The notes: generated from the letters alone by a model not told the origin. 64,000 bases of DNA from Candidatus Anammoxibacter sp. (GCA_021777055.1 JAIQZO010000012.1:133013-197012), one strand, 5' to 3'. Numbered from the stretch's first letter, positions 37,874 to 47,387 are shown. Translations and numbers: made by a program.

Positions 37874-38959
37874 ATGAATTTTCTTATGTTTAATAGAAAA
37901 TTGAAGATGAATGGTCATAAAATTAAAAAAAATATGGCTGAAGATACTAAGATGAATATCCTTTTTGACTTGATTCAGTTTGACGAAGAGACTGCGAGTG
38001 GAATGATGGTGAAGGAGTGTAATAAGGTTTTACCAAGCCAAAAAGCTCGTTCTATATTAATATCTGTACGAAATGAAAATAACCATGAGTTCTATCCGTA
38101 CTTTTATGTAGTAAATGGTAATAATAAGCTTTTAGGTTTTTTTAAATTACGTGATTTACTTAATGTTTCTCCCGATACTTTGGCAATTAATCTTGTTAGG
38201 AAAAGCACACCAAAGGTTTCAGTGGACGATCCTTGTGATGAAGTAGCTTCTTTAATGACAAGAGAACATTTAAGTTCCATTCCGGTGGTTGATAAAAATA
38301 ATGTTATTCAAGGAATCATAACATTTGATAGTGTTTTTAAAGTGATTGAGGATGTAGCAAGCGAAGAGATATTCTCTATGGTTGGGACAACAAAGCAGGA
38401 TTTATCTTCAAAAGATTTTTCAAAAAAAGTTAGATCTAGAATACCGTGGTTATTTACAACGTTTGCCGGTGGAATTGTAAGCGCAATAATTTTAAGACAT
38501 TTTAAGTTTACTTTGAGTGAATATTCCATAATTATATTTTTTGTCCCATTTGTCCTTGGTTTGGCAGGAAATATAGGAATACAGGGTGCAACAGTGATAG
38601 TCAGAGGATTAGCTACTGGAGATATCAAGCCACATAATTTAAGAAGTACCATAATAAAAGAGATTTCTGTTGGATGTTTTAATGGTGTAATTTTTGGGTT
38701 GGTTTCTGGCGTTTTTATATATATCCTTTCCGGGCTCTTGCTAAATACAATACCATTATTAGGATTAATAATTTCTTTAGGTGTTGTTTTAGCTGTAACG
38801 GGTGCAACTCTTATTGGTTCCTTTTCTCCGCTAATTTTTGTTAAATTTAATATTGATCCGGCAATTAGTGTTGGTCCGTTTATTACAGTAACAAATGACG
38901 TAATTGGGCTTGCAATTTATCTTAGTGTTACAACCTCTGTTATCTCTATTTGTCATTAA
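37874..38959 (+). CDS. MgtE-like Mg2+ channel lacking the N domain
   Basis: 361 aa at most (ATGs at 37874, 37907 and 37934 are all possible; no clear RBS). It has the CBS pair (about residues 40-165, with SSIPVVDKNNVIQGIITFDS) and the five-helix MgtE pore including GNIGIQGATVIVRGLATGDI and a final DVIGLAIYLS helix. The ~110-residue N superhelix of true MgtE is absent. A free-standing protein resembling that N domain is encoded at 53653-53958. A Pho box ahead of it links Mg2+ (or another divalent cation) transport to phosphate limitation. Inner membrane. Confidence 0.87.
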   Translation: MNFLMFNRKLKMNGHKIKKNMAEDTKMNILFDLIQFDEETASGMMVKECNKVLPSQKARSILISVRNENNHEFYPYFYVVNGNNKLLGFFKLRDLLNVSPDTLAINLVRKSTPKVSVDDPCDEVASLMTREHLSSIPVVDKNNVIQGIITFDSVFKVIEDVASEEIFSMVGTTKQDLSSKDFSKKVRSRIPWLFTTFAGGIVSAIILRHFKFTLSEYSIIIFFVPFVLGLAGNIGIQGATVIVRGLATGDIKPHNLRSTIIKEISVGCFNGVIFGLVSGVFIYILSGLLLNTIPLLGLIISLGVVLAVTGATLIGSFSPLIFVKFNIDPAISVGPFITVTNDVIGLAIYLSVTTSVISICH

Positions 38960-39118
38960 TGAGTTTAGGACAGCTCAAGTATTACATTATACTTTTGGTC
39001 TATTAATAGCTGTTCACATAAAGGTGGTCTTTTACTAAAAGTTTCCACATCTGTTTATTTTAAAAGTAAGTTTTTATGGTTTCTAGCCTATTCTTATATA
39101 GGTTTCTTGATTGTTAAG

Positions 39119-40564
39119 CTACAATATGTCTATAGCCTTCTTCGAGTTATTAGACGTAACACGTTTGGTAACAATAGCAATATATGAATAACTTTTTAAA
39201 ACTGGTATAATGAGTATTCCTCCTAATTGGTTTATTTCTGCTTTTTTAAAAAACTCCATTTGCTCTGGTTTAAATTCCACCCGAAAAAGTTTTAACCACT
39301 TCTTGATTGCAACTTGAAACCAAGCAGGAAAGCTGCTTTGATCCCAAAAGTCTACTATAAAAAGCCTTTTGTTGTTATTTAGATTGTTTAATGCTTGAAG
39401 AATAGCTGTTTTCCAATCAGATATCATTGATAGACTATATGAGAAAAGTATTGCATCAAATTTTTTTGGTGAGTTAAACAATGTATAGTTAAAACTTTCA
39501 GCAAGAGAATATACAACATTTATCCTGTCAGTAAGGCCTTTCTGTTCTATTTTTCTTTTTGCTGTCTTTAACATTTCGGTAGATGCGTCAATTCCATAAA
39601 ACTTTGCATGTGGATATTTTTTTGCTAGTTTAATCAAATTTCTGGCAGTTCCACATCCTATTTCCAGAACCCTGTCATCTGGTTTTAATTTTATGTTGTC
39701 AAGCATTTGATCTCTGCCAAAGAGTATAAACTTTCTAATAGGATCATATATGTAACGTTGAAATTTATATATCCTGTTCATCAAAATAACATGGTTTTTG
39801 CTACCTTCTTCATAATTATGTAAAGCTAAATCAACTGCGTTTACGTGCATTTTTACCCTTTCGGTTAAATTTAAACATTTTGGGGTTTCAAAAAGATAAG
39901 TCTGTTTCGAGTTATTTAAATTACAATAGTTAACAAGCCCGGTGCGGCCGAAAATAAATGTTAATCTTTCTATAAGACCAGGGACATTAATTACCCCGTT
40001 TTTTACTTTTAAAGTATAAAATCTGATATCATTTTCTATTTTACACTTTAAACCAGATATTATTTTTGATGAAAGTATATTGTTCTTTCCTAAAGAGAAA
40101 AAATAAAACCCTTTAGAGAATCTGTCTTCATGAAGATCAATAACTAAATCAAATTTTTTGTCTTTTAAAAACCTTGAAATAAATTTTGCTTCATCGCTCT
40201 TGAATTTTTTAAAATCTCTATTAATATCATGCTGGTTTTCACTAAACCTTGAAAAGTTTGCGAAACCCCAAGGATTTGCTATAGGAATAAAATATATTGT
40301 CCATTCATTATATAATTCAGTATTATTTTTAATAATATTTATAACGTTTAATATCGCTTGGACGCTTGCAGGTTCATTGCCGTGTATTCCACCAACTATA
40401 AGAGCTGTTCTTTTGTTTTTGTTTCCAGAAAATTTTAATAGTAAAATCTTTGATTCAAAATCATTGTTCTTTATAAATCCTAAATCTGAAATATTAAAGT
40501 TGACGTGATCGTCAATTTCCTGGATTTCTTTTTGTATATTATTTAGTAAAGATAATTGCTTCAT
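39119..40564 (-). CDS. M14/AstE-like metallo-deacylase fused to BtaB-like methyltransferase
   Basis: 481 aa. Residues ~40-230 show the zinc hydrolase pattern of succinylglutamate desuccinylase/aspartoacylase: ALIVGGIHGNEPASVQA, DINRDFKKFKS and FDLVIDLHED. Residues ~255-465 are a class I SAM methyltransferase: VLEIGCGTARNLIKLAKKYP (motif I), YGIDASTEMLKTAKRKI, then FDAILFSYSLSMISDW and LFIVDFWDQSSFPAWFQ. The last two segments strongly resemble BtaB, the N-methyltransferase of betaine-lipid synthesis made in phosphate starvation. The fusion of the two domains is unusual. Last gene of the minus-strand lipid operon with a Pho box at 45335-45388. Methyl transfer to a lipid amine is a good guess; the hydrolase role is open. 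Confidence 0.8.
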   Translation of the reverse strand: MKQLSLLNNIQKEIQEIDDHVNFNISDLGFIKNNDFESKILLLKFSGNKNKRTALIVGGIHGNEPASVQAILNVINIIKNNTELYNEWTIYFIPIANPWGFANFSRFSENQHDINRDFKKFKSDEAKFISRFLKDKKFDLVIDLHEDRFSKGFYFFSLGKNNILSSKIISGLKCKIENDIRFYTLKVKNGVINVPGLIERLTFIFGRTGLVNYCNLNNSKQTYLFETPKCLNLTERVKMHVNAVDLALHNYEEGSKNHVILMNRIYKFQRYIYDPIRKFILFGRDQMLDNIKLKPDDRVLEIGCGTARNLIKLAKKYPHAKFYGIDASTEMLKTAKRKIEQKGLTDRINVVYSLAESFNYTLFNSPKKFDAILFSYSLSMISDWKTAILQALNNLNNNKRLFIVDFWDQSSFPAWFQVAIKKWLKLFRVEFKPEQMEFFKKAEINQLGGILIIPVLKSYSYIAIVTKRVTSNNSKKAIDIL

Positions 40565-40631
40565 AATTTAAATAATTAACGAAAGATTCTTTAATCACAA
40601 TGAATTGGCGTGTTAAAATTTACCCTAAGAA

Positions 40632-41684
40632 TTAAATTCTACTTTTATGCAAGAAAAAGGTTATGTTTGAACCGGTTACCATACTTTTTCCTGTATATAT
40701 GAAAATAGCTAACCACAAAAGGATTAAAAATAAGATAATTGCCGGATCCCAAAACTGTTTTAATCCTAAAAATATGTTTGATAAAACTTGTGGACTTGCA
40801 GGTAAGATATATGATATCAGTATAGAATAAGCGATTGAAATAACGGCCATAATCTGATAAATCGAAATCTTTCTATTACCCCTATAATCTGCTCGTAAAA
40901 TCTCAGATACCAGCCTCCAAATTTGTGTAACAATTAATACAAATATAAAAGAAGCCATGTAATAAGAATTAAAAAAAAGAACCATCCCAATGATGCCTGT
41001 AATTATACACACTACTGACGTGATGGCCTGAATGGGTAATACTTTTACTCCACACAGATTCCCTTCGTAAGATATTTTTTTTATATCCCCTCTAAAATTA
41101 AGATAATATTTTTTAAAGATTTTTCGCAATATGGGATGACATTTTGATAGCGATTTGCCATAACAGCACCCGAAACTTATACATGCCAACCTTCCTGCTC
41201 CTTCTCCAAAGCTGTAAGCGATAAAGAGCGCTGCTAATGTAGGAACAAAAGGAATATAAAAGTTAAGTTTTATTCCAACGATAATGTTAATTCCCCAAAT
41301 TACAAATGGGGCAATTATAATTCCTACAAAAGAAGCTCCTTCAATTGTAAAATTATATAGTTTTTTCTCTACAATTCTTGCAACTAACCGTGAAGAAATA
41401 ACACAAACAACAAGAATGGGAACGGTTATTAAAAAGACAGCATATAAGGGTACTGATATACTACCCAAAAGAATAAACAAAAAAGAAACTGCTATTATGT
41501 ATGATACCGAAACTAATAATCCGTAAAAAGTGATATTAACGCCTTTCCATGAACCGTTATCTTCTTTATAAATAGGAATTGAAGCTAGAATTTGCCTATT
41601 TTCTTTTGGTAAGTTTCTAAAACCCCATGTAAAGAAAAGAATAAAGAATATCGTAATAACAGTTAGAAAAACAGCTTCTATCAT
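40632..41684 (-). CDS. Prolipoprotein diacylglyceryl transferase-like membrane protein
   Basis: 350 aa with about eight hydrophobic helices. Lgt-family signatures are visible: GAGRLACISFGCCYGKSLS (the Gly-Arg-Leu..GCCYG block) and RLVSEILRADYRGNR near the end (the R-x-x-x-E..R-x-D-Y-R-G block). Lgt moves diacylglyceryl from phosphatidylglycerol to lipoprotein cysteines. This protein departs from housekeeping Lgt at its N-terminus. It sits between psd and the methyltransferase gene, so it may act on another acceptor in lipid remodelling. Spacings of 35 and 67 bp on either side support one operon. Confidence 0.75.
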   Translation of the reverse strand: MIEAVFLTVITIFFILFFTWGFRNLPKENRQILASIPIYKEDNGSWKGVNITFYGLLVSVSYIIAVSFLFILLGSISVPLYAVFLITVPILVVCVISSRLVARIVEKKLYNFTIEGASFVGIIIAPFVIWGINIIVGIKLNFYIPFVPTLAALFIAYSFGEGAGRLACISFGCCYGKSLSKCHPILRKIFKKYYLNFRGDIKKISYEGNLCGVKVLPIQAITSVVCIITGIIGMVLFFNSYYMASFIFVLIVTQIWRLVSEILRADYRGNRKISIYQIMAVISIAYSILISYILPASPQVLSNIFLGLKQFWDPAIILFLILLWLAIFIYTGKSMVTGSNITFFLHKSRI

Positions 41685-41719
41685 AATAATTATTCTCCTT
41701 TTTTTTAGTAAAAAATTAT

Positions 41720-42733
41720 TTAAAAACTATTATTTTGTGTGGCGATATAAGACCGGACATTAACATCAGATTCTATTAATGGTCTTTTGAAACCTATGGA
41801 AAATCTACTTTCAGCATATTTGTTGTGCATATTTAGAATCAAATCTTCTGCGAATTTAATCATATTTTTCTGAAAAATAAGCACGGTTGTACTGCTCCCA
41901 GGACGGTAAAGGCTCTTCGGCACCCCTTTATTAATAAACATCCCTTTCTTAGCTGGGAGTGGATCTTTATATTCAGTTTCACTGTAACATTGAATAATCT
42001 TGCCTATAGCTAAAGCTACAATTTCTACCATTGCTACAATTCCAATATTTGATCCCCCTGCAACATTTGTGTCAATAATGGTAACTATTCTTTTGTTTTT
42101 AGAATAGGGAGTCATTAGGGTTATTACCGCACTAGGATTACATGAATGATATACTCCGTCTATTTCATAAAAATCTACAATTTTTCCAGATACAGGAGTG
42201 TGATTATAATGATATTTTTCAGGTGTTAACCTAAAGATGGCAAAATCTCCATCCAAAAATAAACGAGTCCAAGAAGTCTGTCCATTTGCTAAAAGCTCTT
42301 CATAACTAAAAAACTTTTTTTTTATAAATAATTTAGAAGTGTCGCGAAATAAACCTAGTAAAACTCTGGCATCACATGGTGATACAACAAACGTTTCTTC
42401 ACTTGGCATGGGCCTGCAATCCCAATAACGTATCTTTCTTTCGAATATTTTTTCAAGGGTATCCAAGTTATCCAGGGAGTCTAAACATTCTTTATAATTA
42501 ATATTAAGTGATTGAAAAAAATCTTTATTTCCAAAAAGTTTTGCACCAATAATTGATTTATAATGAATGATGCCAAGCAGGTTAGATGCCCAAGGACTAA
42601 TTAATGCATTAAAAAGTGTGGGGGCATTTTCTCTAAGGTTTGAATACAAGAAATTTACTGCTCTATCGCCAGATAATCTCTCGTTGCAGATTTTTCCTGT
42701 TATTCTGTTTATATACTGGTGTTTTGTGTACAT
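41720..42733 (-). CDS. psd: Phosphatidylserine decarboxylase
   Basis: 337 aa. Psd motifs are clear: VVSPCDARVLLG, then FRLTPEKYHYNHTPVSGKI (the His-containing catalytic segment), HSCNPSAV, and the self-cleavage site PGSSTTVLIF, where a GSS(T) serine becomes the pyruvoyl group. Psd turns phosphatidylserine into phosphatidylethanolamine at the inner membrane. The N-terminal ~90 residues are the extension seen in the longer Psd-like group. In a Pho-regulated operon it would supply or process the amine head group for the methyltransferase at 39119. Gaps of 32 and 35 bp tie it to its neighbours. Confidence 0.9.
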   Translation of the reverse strand: MYTKHQYINRITGKICNERLSGDRAVNFLYSNLRENAPTLFNALISPWASNLLGIIHYKSIIGAKLFGNKDFFQSLNINYKECLDSLDNLDTLEKIFERKIRYWDCRPMPSEETFVVSPCDARVLLGLFRDTSKLFIKKKFFSYEELLANGQTSWTRLFLDGDFAIFRLTPEKYHYNHTPVSGKIVDFYEIDGVYHSCNPSAVITLMTPYSKNKRIVTIIDTNVAGGSNIGIVAMVEIVALAIGKIIQCYSETEYKDPLPAKKGMFINKGVPKSLYRPGSSTTVLIFQKNMIKFAEDLILNMHNKYAESRFSIGFKRPLIESDVNVRSYIATQNNSF

Positions 42734-42765
42734 ATTTTCTTAATTAAACCTGGAAAGTTTAGTCC

Positions 42766-45195
42766 TTACTGCTTTGAATCAAAATCTATAGATATTAACA
42801 TCAAATGAATAAGTTTATTTAAATCATTCATAGAGATTTTATCTCCTATTAGTTTATTTTGCACATCATTAAGATAAGCGGGTACATTATTTATTTCTAA
42901 TACGTTGTAAATCTCTTTGCTATGCCAATAAAATGCACTATTATCTTTTAAATTTTCTAATTTCTTAAATTCATCATGTATAATTTGAATAGATTCTTCC
43001 ATATGGAACATTCTTAAATTATCTCTAAAATATTTCTCAGCACCTTGATTAAACTTGTCAGCTTTTATTCTTAAAGGCGATTTTACACCATGTTCTTTAA
43101 GTATATCACTGGTAAGCTTTCCTCCTGCTGAATATTTTTCAGGTTCGTTTAACCTTAGGCGTAAATCATTAATAGTATCCTTAAGTTTAAACATTTCTAT
43201 TAAGTCCGCTGCATCTTCCTCTATAATTGCGACTAATGCCTTACAATATTCTTTATTATAAACTCGTAGATAACCTGAGTATCTTTTACTGCAACGTACT
43301 CTTTGGGTATGTTTTATTATCTTTCTTAAAAAAAAATTACTAGTATCTTTTCTAATATAAAAAGTAGGAATTCCTATTGCAGCCCCAAAAAATATTTGCC
43401 GCCGTTCACTTTCAATTGTTGGATTATCAGAGATATGTGAGTGATTGATAATGCCCTTAAATATATATTTAAAGGCTAAGGCATTTAAAAGAATTTGTAA
43501 ATTTGCGGCTTTTGACATGTCTTCTTTTAAGCTATAAAAAAGGCTGTAATGTCTACCTTCAAACCCTGAAAAGCCTAGATTTTCAAATTCCCGAAGTTTG
43601 TATAGCAAATAAATAGACATCTTTTTGTCAAAAATACCCAAATCAGAGAGGTCGTTTTTTAGTCTTGTTTCGTTTTCACACATACCATCTAATGCTGAAC
43701 TTTGATCCGTGCTCAATAATGAAACAAAATAGTTGATGAGTCGAAAATCAGATACAAAATCACCTTTAAATCTAAAAACAAATTGAATAAATTTATCTAT
43801 AAAGCCCGGGCCGAAAGGCGTAATCGGTTGACCTAAAAATTTTAAATTAGCTTTTTTTCTCCATCTACGCCATATCATTCTTAAATGTGTATAATCAAGT
43901 TCGTGAGGAAGAAAACCTAAAGCCGTTTCAGGGAAAAAGTCTGTAAAGTCAAGTCTATAGGGAGCTCCACTGTACGTCCCCACAAATAAAGGAAGAAAAT
44001 GCTCCATTATTTTTATTACTAGGTCTCCTATATATTTTTCATGTATTTTTGTAAATCCAGAAGAAGGGTCTTTTAAATATTCTGTTAGTTTTACACTTCC
44101 TAGACTTAGATGTGTTCCATTATTTGCAAGGCTTATATTTGACGTATTTGGTAATATTACTAAATTATTTCGTATAATATTTGCCTCTCGTAATTTGACA
44201 ATTGCGTTCAATTGGCTGCGGCTTAACACCTGGTGGCATAGATGCATATAGTGATACTTGCTCTCCCCGAAGGTCCACCCGGAAAGACAAGGATTCATAA
44301 ATAATTCCCTATAAAAAGAATCTGAAATGATTTGACTTAATTTTTTTTGGCGAATAGGTGGGTGAGGTGAAAAATATATCTTCACTTTTTGACCAGATGC
44401 TTTTAGTTGAAATCTTCTTTCGGCATAAATTATTAGAAGCTGTACAAGTAAATAACTTTTTGCACTCTCTTTTGTAATAGCTGCCCCCAATCCGTTTTCA
44501 AGTTTTGGTTTTATAATATATAGTGAGCTAATTTCAGGAGACGTATTGTCATTTAAAAAATAGTTTAATAATTTTTGGCCGCATTCACGTATAGGTTTAG
44601 AGAGTGTCTTTTGTGATCCTAGAAATTCGGCAAGGGAGAGCTTTAATAAATAGCTTATAGGAACACGAATAAACTCTTCTCTGTTTTTATTAAAAATAAA
44701 CTTAGATATATCATTCCTTAAAGGACTATCTTTGTTATCTTTGTCAAAGAGTAAATCCATATTAAAGATACTCGCTGCATATTTACACAAAAGACGCCTG
44801 GGGAAATTAACCCAACTATTCTCCCAGACATTTTCACTATTGTTTATGAATCTCTCCAATTCGGTAACAGTTCTCTTTGACGTTTCGCCTGTAACAGAGC
44901 GCTTTATTATATTCCTAAAATAATTAGATTTCTCAATCGTTAACGGGAGATCTACATTACCCTTTAAACCTTCTACTGAAGTTTGAAATTCGTTTTCAGT
45001 TCCTGAGGTAATATCATTTATTGAAAATGGTAGAGATTCTAAAAACTTTTCAGAAGATTTATTGTTAATATTTAATAAATCTGAAATTTTACTAATATTA
45101 CAAGTATAGTGATCCGTAAGTTTAATATTTGGAAAAGCGAATCTGTTTTTATTAAAGGTTTTAATTTTACCCAAAAAATTTCTCCTTTCAGACAC
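42766..45195 (-). CDS. Large protein of unknown function, first gene of the lipid operon
   Basis: 809 aa from a GTG at 45195. However, aaggag lies inside that start, 7 nt before a TTG at 45174, so the real N-terminus may be LGKIKTF. No signal peptide and no clear membrane helix. I recognise no domain. Visible landmarks include LPFVGTYSGAPYRLDF-like middle text, FLPHELDYTHLRMIWRRW, FEGRHYSLFYSL, and many His/Arg/Glu positions that could be catalytic, giving the look of a large ligase or transferase. Its place ahead of Psd, Lgt-like and methyltransferase genes behind a Pho box suggests a step in lipid head-group synthesis. That is inference only. Confidence 0.7.
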   Translation of the reverse strand: MSERRNFLGKIKTFNKNRFAFPNIKLTDHYTCNISKISDLLNINNKSSEKFLESLPFSINDITSGTENEFQTSVEGLKGNVDLPLTIEKSNYFRNIIKRSVTGETSKRTVTELERFINNSENVWENSWVNFPRRLLCKYAASIFNMDLLFDKDNKDSPLRNDISKFIFNKNREEFIRVPISYLLKLSLAEFLGSQKTLSKPIRECGQKLLNYFLNDNTSPEISSLYIIKPKLENGLGAAITKESAKSYLLVQLLIIYAERRFQLKASGQKVKIYFSPHPPIRQKKLSQIISDSFYRELFMNPCLSGWTFGESKYHYMHLCHQVLSRSQLNAIVKLREANIIRNNLVILPNTSNISLANNGTHLSLGSVKLTEYLKDPSSGFTKIHEKYIGDLVIKIMEHFLPLFVGTYSGAPYRLDFTDFFPETALGFLPHELDYTHLRMIWRRWRKKANLKFLGQPITPFGPGFIDKFIQFVFRFKGDFVSDFRLINYFVSLLSTDQSSALDGMCENETRLKNDLSDLGIFDKKMSIYLLYKLREFENLGFSGFEGRHYSLFYSLKEDMSKAANLQILLNALAFKYIFKGIINHSHISDNPTIESERRQIFFGAAIGIPTFYIRKDTSNFFLRKIIKHTQRVRCSKRYSGYLRVYNKEYCKALVAIIEEDAADLIEMFKLKDTINDLRLRLNEPEKYSAGGKLTSDILKEHGVKSPLRIKADKFNQGAEKYFRDNLRMFHMEESIQIIHDEFKKLENLKDNSAFYWHSKEIYNVLEINNVPAYLNDVQNKLIGDKISMNDLNKLIHLMLISIDFDSKQ

Positions 45196-45334
45196 CTATA
45201 AAATAAATTATAAAGTTTCATAAGAGCTTACGTTATTTGAAATATAGTTTTATCCTAGTGTTTCCCAAATTAAATCTAGAGATTAAACTTACGGCATTTA
45301 ATAATATTACGCTTTGATAAATGTCTTTAACATA

Positions 45335-45388
45335 GTTATACGGAATGAATGTGAAAATTATGTTCTGTTTATGTAAATTTTTTGTGAA
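45335..45388 (-). promoter_or_regulatory. Pho-box promoter of the lipid operon
   Basis: Minus-strand half-sites TTCACA (45388-45383), TTTACA (45377-45372), AGAACA (45366-45361) and TTCACA (45355-45350); -10 TATAAC at 45340-45335, 15 nt from the last start. The four genes 45195 to 39119 follow. Confidence 0.8.
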
Positions 45389-45644
45389 AAATTTACGACC
45401 AGAAGGTTTGGTACAAGAGAATTATCAATTTCTAACTTAACTTTCTTATAAAGATGTATGGTTTATCTCGTGATGAGTAAATCTACGACAAAGAAAACTT
45501 AATCTCCCATTTGAGAAAAGCATGGTTTCCGATGTTTTAATCATTTTGCCCAGCTATCTGTTCCATTCTGCTTATCATCGCCATCCCCATTGTAATTTCA
45601 GGTCAGTTTCTAAACAAAAGATCAACTGTTAAACACAAAAGAAT

Positions 45645-45698
45645 TTCACAACAAATTCACGGGAACAAAACATTTTCTTCACATTAAGGATATATATT
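45645..45698 (+). promoter_or_regulatory. Pho-box promoter of zinc-ribbon gene 4
   Basis: TTCACA (45645), TTCACG (45656), TTCACA (45678); TATATT at 45693. Divergent from the lipid-operon promoter; 45389-45644 holds nothing coding. Confidence 0.8.
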
Positions 45699-45749
45699 AC
45701 TCACAAATTAAATTAAATCATAAATATCGTCTTTTGGAGCATTTTAGAA

Positions 45750-46001
45750 ATGAAAAGAAATTCGGATTACAAATATATACTAGAAAACAGGCATGAATTT
45801 CCTGATATTCCTAATGATGTCATGAAGAAAAGAAAATGTTTGATGTGTGGAAAAATGTTTAACAGTAAAAGTAAAGGAAATAGGCGTTGCCAAGGATGTT
45901 CTAAGATTGCAAAGTATCGATGTGCGAATAATATGTTCTATCCTATATATAAGATATCTGAAATTTCAATTAGAATTAGAAGCCGACCTTCTATTGATTA
46001 A
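45750..46001 (+). CDS. Small zinc-ribbon protein 4 (Pho-box family)
   Basis: 83 aa. Ribbon CLMCGKMF-(x)-CQGC and the IPNDVMKKRK entry identify it with copies 1-3. The C-terminus is different and ends RIRSRPSID. The leader has the family's cataaatatcgtcttttgga text. It stands directly before the second Pho box of this locus (46016-46069), which starts only 15 bp after its stop. So the zinc-ribbon gene and the PHP/GAK genes have separate but probably co-regulated transcripts. Confidence 0.83.
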   Translation: MKRNSDYKYILENRHEFPDIPNDVMKKRKCLMCGKMFNSKSKGNRRCQGCSKIAKYRCANNMFYPIYKISEISIRIRSRPSID

Positions 46002-46015
46002 GCGATATTCAACAT

Positions 46016-46069
46016 TTCACATAGATTTCACATAACCTTCAAGTTTACTTCACATATGAAGGTTATTAT
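46016..46069 (+). promoter_or_regulatory. Pho-box promoter of the PHP/GAK cluster
   Basis: TTCACA (46016), TTCACA (46027), TTCAAG (46038), TTCACA (46049), all at 11-bp steps; -10 TATTAT at 46064, 15 nt from the last start. A textbook example of the local architecture. Confidence 0.88.
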
Positions 46070-46114
46070 CTTTAAAACTTTTAACATTCTTTTTCCTATT
46101 TTTAGATTTTTTTT

Positions 46115-47314
46115 ATGATTTATATGAAATTAAATGATCGCTTAGATACTAATACTGATGATATTAATAAACAGTTTACAAAGGATCGTAGAAATTCCTG
46201 TATTCTGGATGAAGAGATAACTGATTGGGATAAGGCTGCATTTAAAAGGATAATAAATACGGAATTAACCGAAAACCAGAAAGATGCTATTTCTACTCCC
46301 ATATCAAAATACCCGGAACAAAATTCAACTCTTGCTATTCACTGGCATCCAGAATTTGTACCCATGGAGTTGATAACAAAAAGGGTTAATTCAATGTATC
46401 CTTGCCATGAGAATTCACTGATTATACCCACAAATCACAATAACATTAGTACGTTTGATAATTGCTATTTTGGTACAGAAGTTGATTGTTTTTCAAAGGA
46501 ATTTAATCGAAAAGTGCAGTTACTGGTTCATTTTTCAAGCGGGAGCCTCAAGAAAATTGATGTATTTACATCAATGCTGAACCATACATTAAAGTACAGA
46601 TCTACTCAGTTATTTGAACTTCTGGATTCGATTCTTGATGTCAAATATGAGAAAAGAGTTAATAGGGCAGCAAAAGAGACAGGCGCAACTCTTGAACTGG
46701 TAAACTTTGTTAAGTTATATACAAGAAAATTTGCAACCCTTTTGAATGATAATAAAGACAAAATCTTTATAGAAAAAGTTAAAAACAGTTTACTACCAAA
46801 TTATTTCGAAGAGCTACTTTTTTTGTTTGACCCGGATATTATAAATCAGGCTAAGAGTTTTGTTAAGGCTGTAAAGTATATAGTAAAAAGTGAGTTTACT
46901 CTTAAATATTTCTTTACTGTAACAGAAATTATAGAAGAAGCGAGACGCATAGGTGCCGGAATAGTAGTCCCCCATCCGGAGCAATTCTGGCCGATTCTGA
47001 TGGCAGAATATGATGTAGATGGTTATGAGGTCTGGAATCCACAATCAAGGGAATTTACTGAATTTATAATAGGTGTAGTGAATAAACAAAATAGAGACAG
47101 GGGTATATTTGACAAGCAACTGCTTGTCTTCATGGGTGATGACGCACATATGGGGGAGAAATTAAAAAAAGCAGAACTGCAGGATAAGGAAAAAGCAAAA
47201 AGAGAAATAGGTCTTCAGCCAGCATGGGATGATATTGCCATACAAAAATCTCTGTGTTCTGCAAATATTTCAAAGGATAAAACCATTAACGAATATAAAA
47301 GCCGTTTAGGATGA
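46115..47314 (+). CDS. PHP-like metal-dependent hydrolase at the head of the GAK cluster
   Basis: 399 aa (ATG at 46115 or 46124, no strong RBS). Metal-motif candidates are LAIHWHPEFVP, TNHNNIS, GAGIVVPHPEQFWPILMAEY, DGYEVWNPQSREF and LLVFMGDDAHMGE, the order seen in PHP-fold phosphoesterases, though with a WHPE in place of D-x-H. Between them is a helical insertion (about residues 140-260). No signal peptide. It follows the Pho box at 46016-46069 and precedes the amphi-Trp gene by 73 bp. I recall no PHP protein as a standard GAK component, so it may be a local addition. Substrate unknown. Confidence 0.75.
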   Translation: MIYMKLNDRLDTNTDDINKQFTKDRRNSCILDEEITDWDKAAFKRIINTELTENQKDAISTPISKYPEQNSTLAIHWHPEFVPMELITKRVNSMYPCHENSLIIPTNHNNISTFDNCYFGTEVDCFSKEFNRKVQLLVHFSSGSLKKIDVFTSMLNHTLKYRSTQLFELLDSILDVKYEKRVNRAAKETGATLELVNFVKLYTRKFATLLNDNKDKIFIEKVKNSLLPNYFEELLFLFDPDIINQAKSFVKAVKYIVKSEFTLKYFFTVTEIIEEARRIGAGIVVPHPEQFWPILMAEYDVDGYEVWNPQSREFTEFIIGVVNKQNRDRGIFDKQLLVFMGDDAHMGEKLKKAELQDKEKAKREIGLQPAWDDIAIQKSLCSANISKDKTINEYKSRLG

Positions 47315-47387
47315 CAAGATTTTCTCTGTTTTCTCTAGCGGTTTTCTAAATTATTTTTTTTTAGTCAAAGAAGTGGATAGGTAAAAT

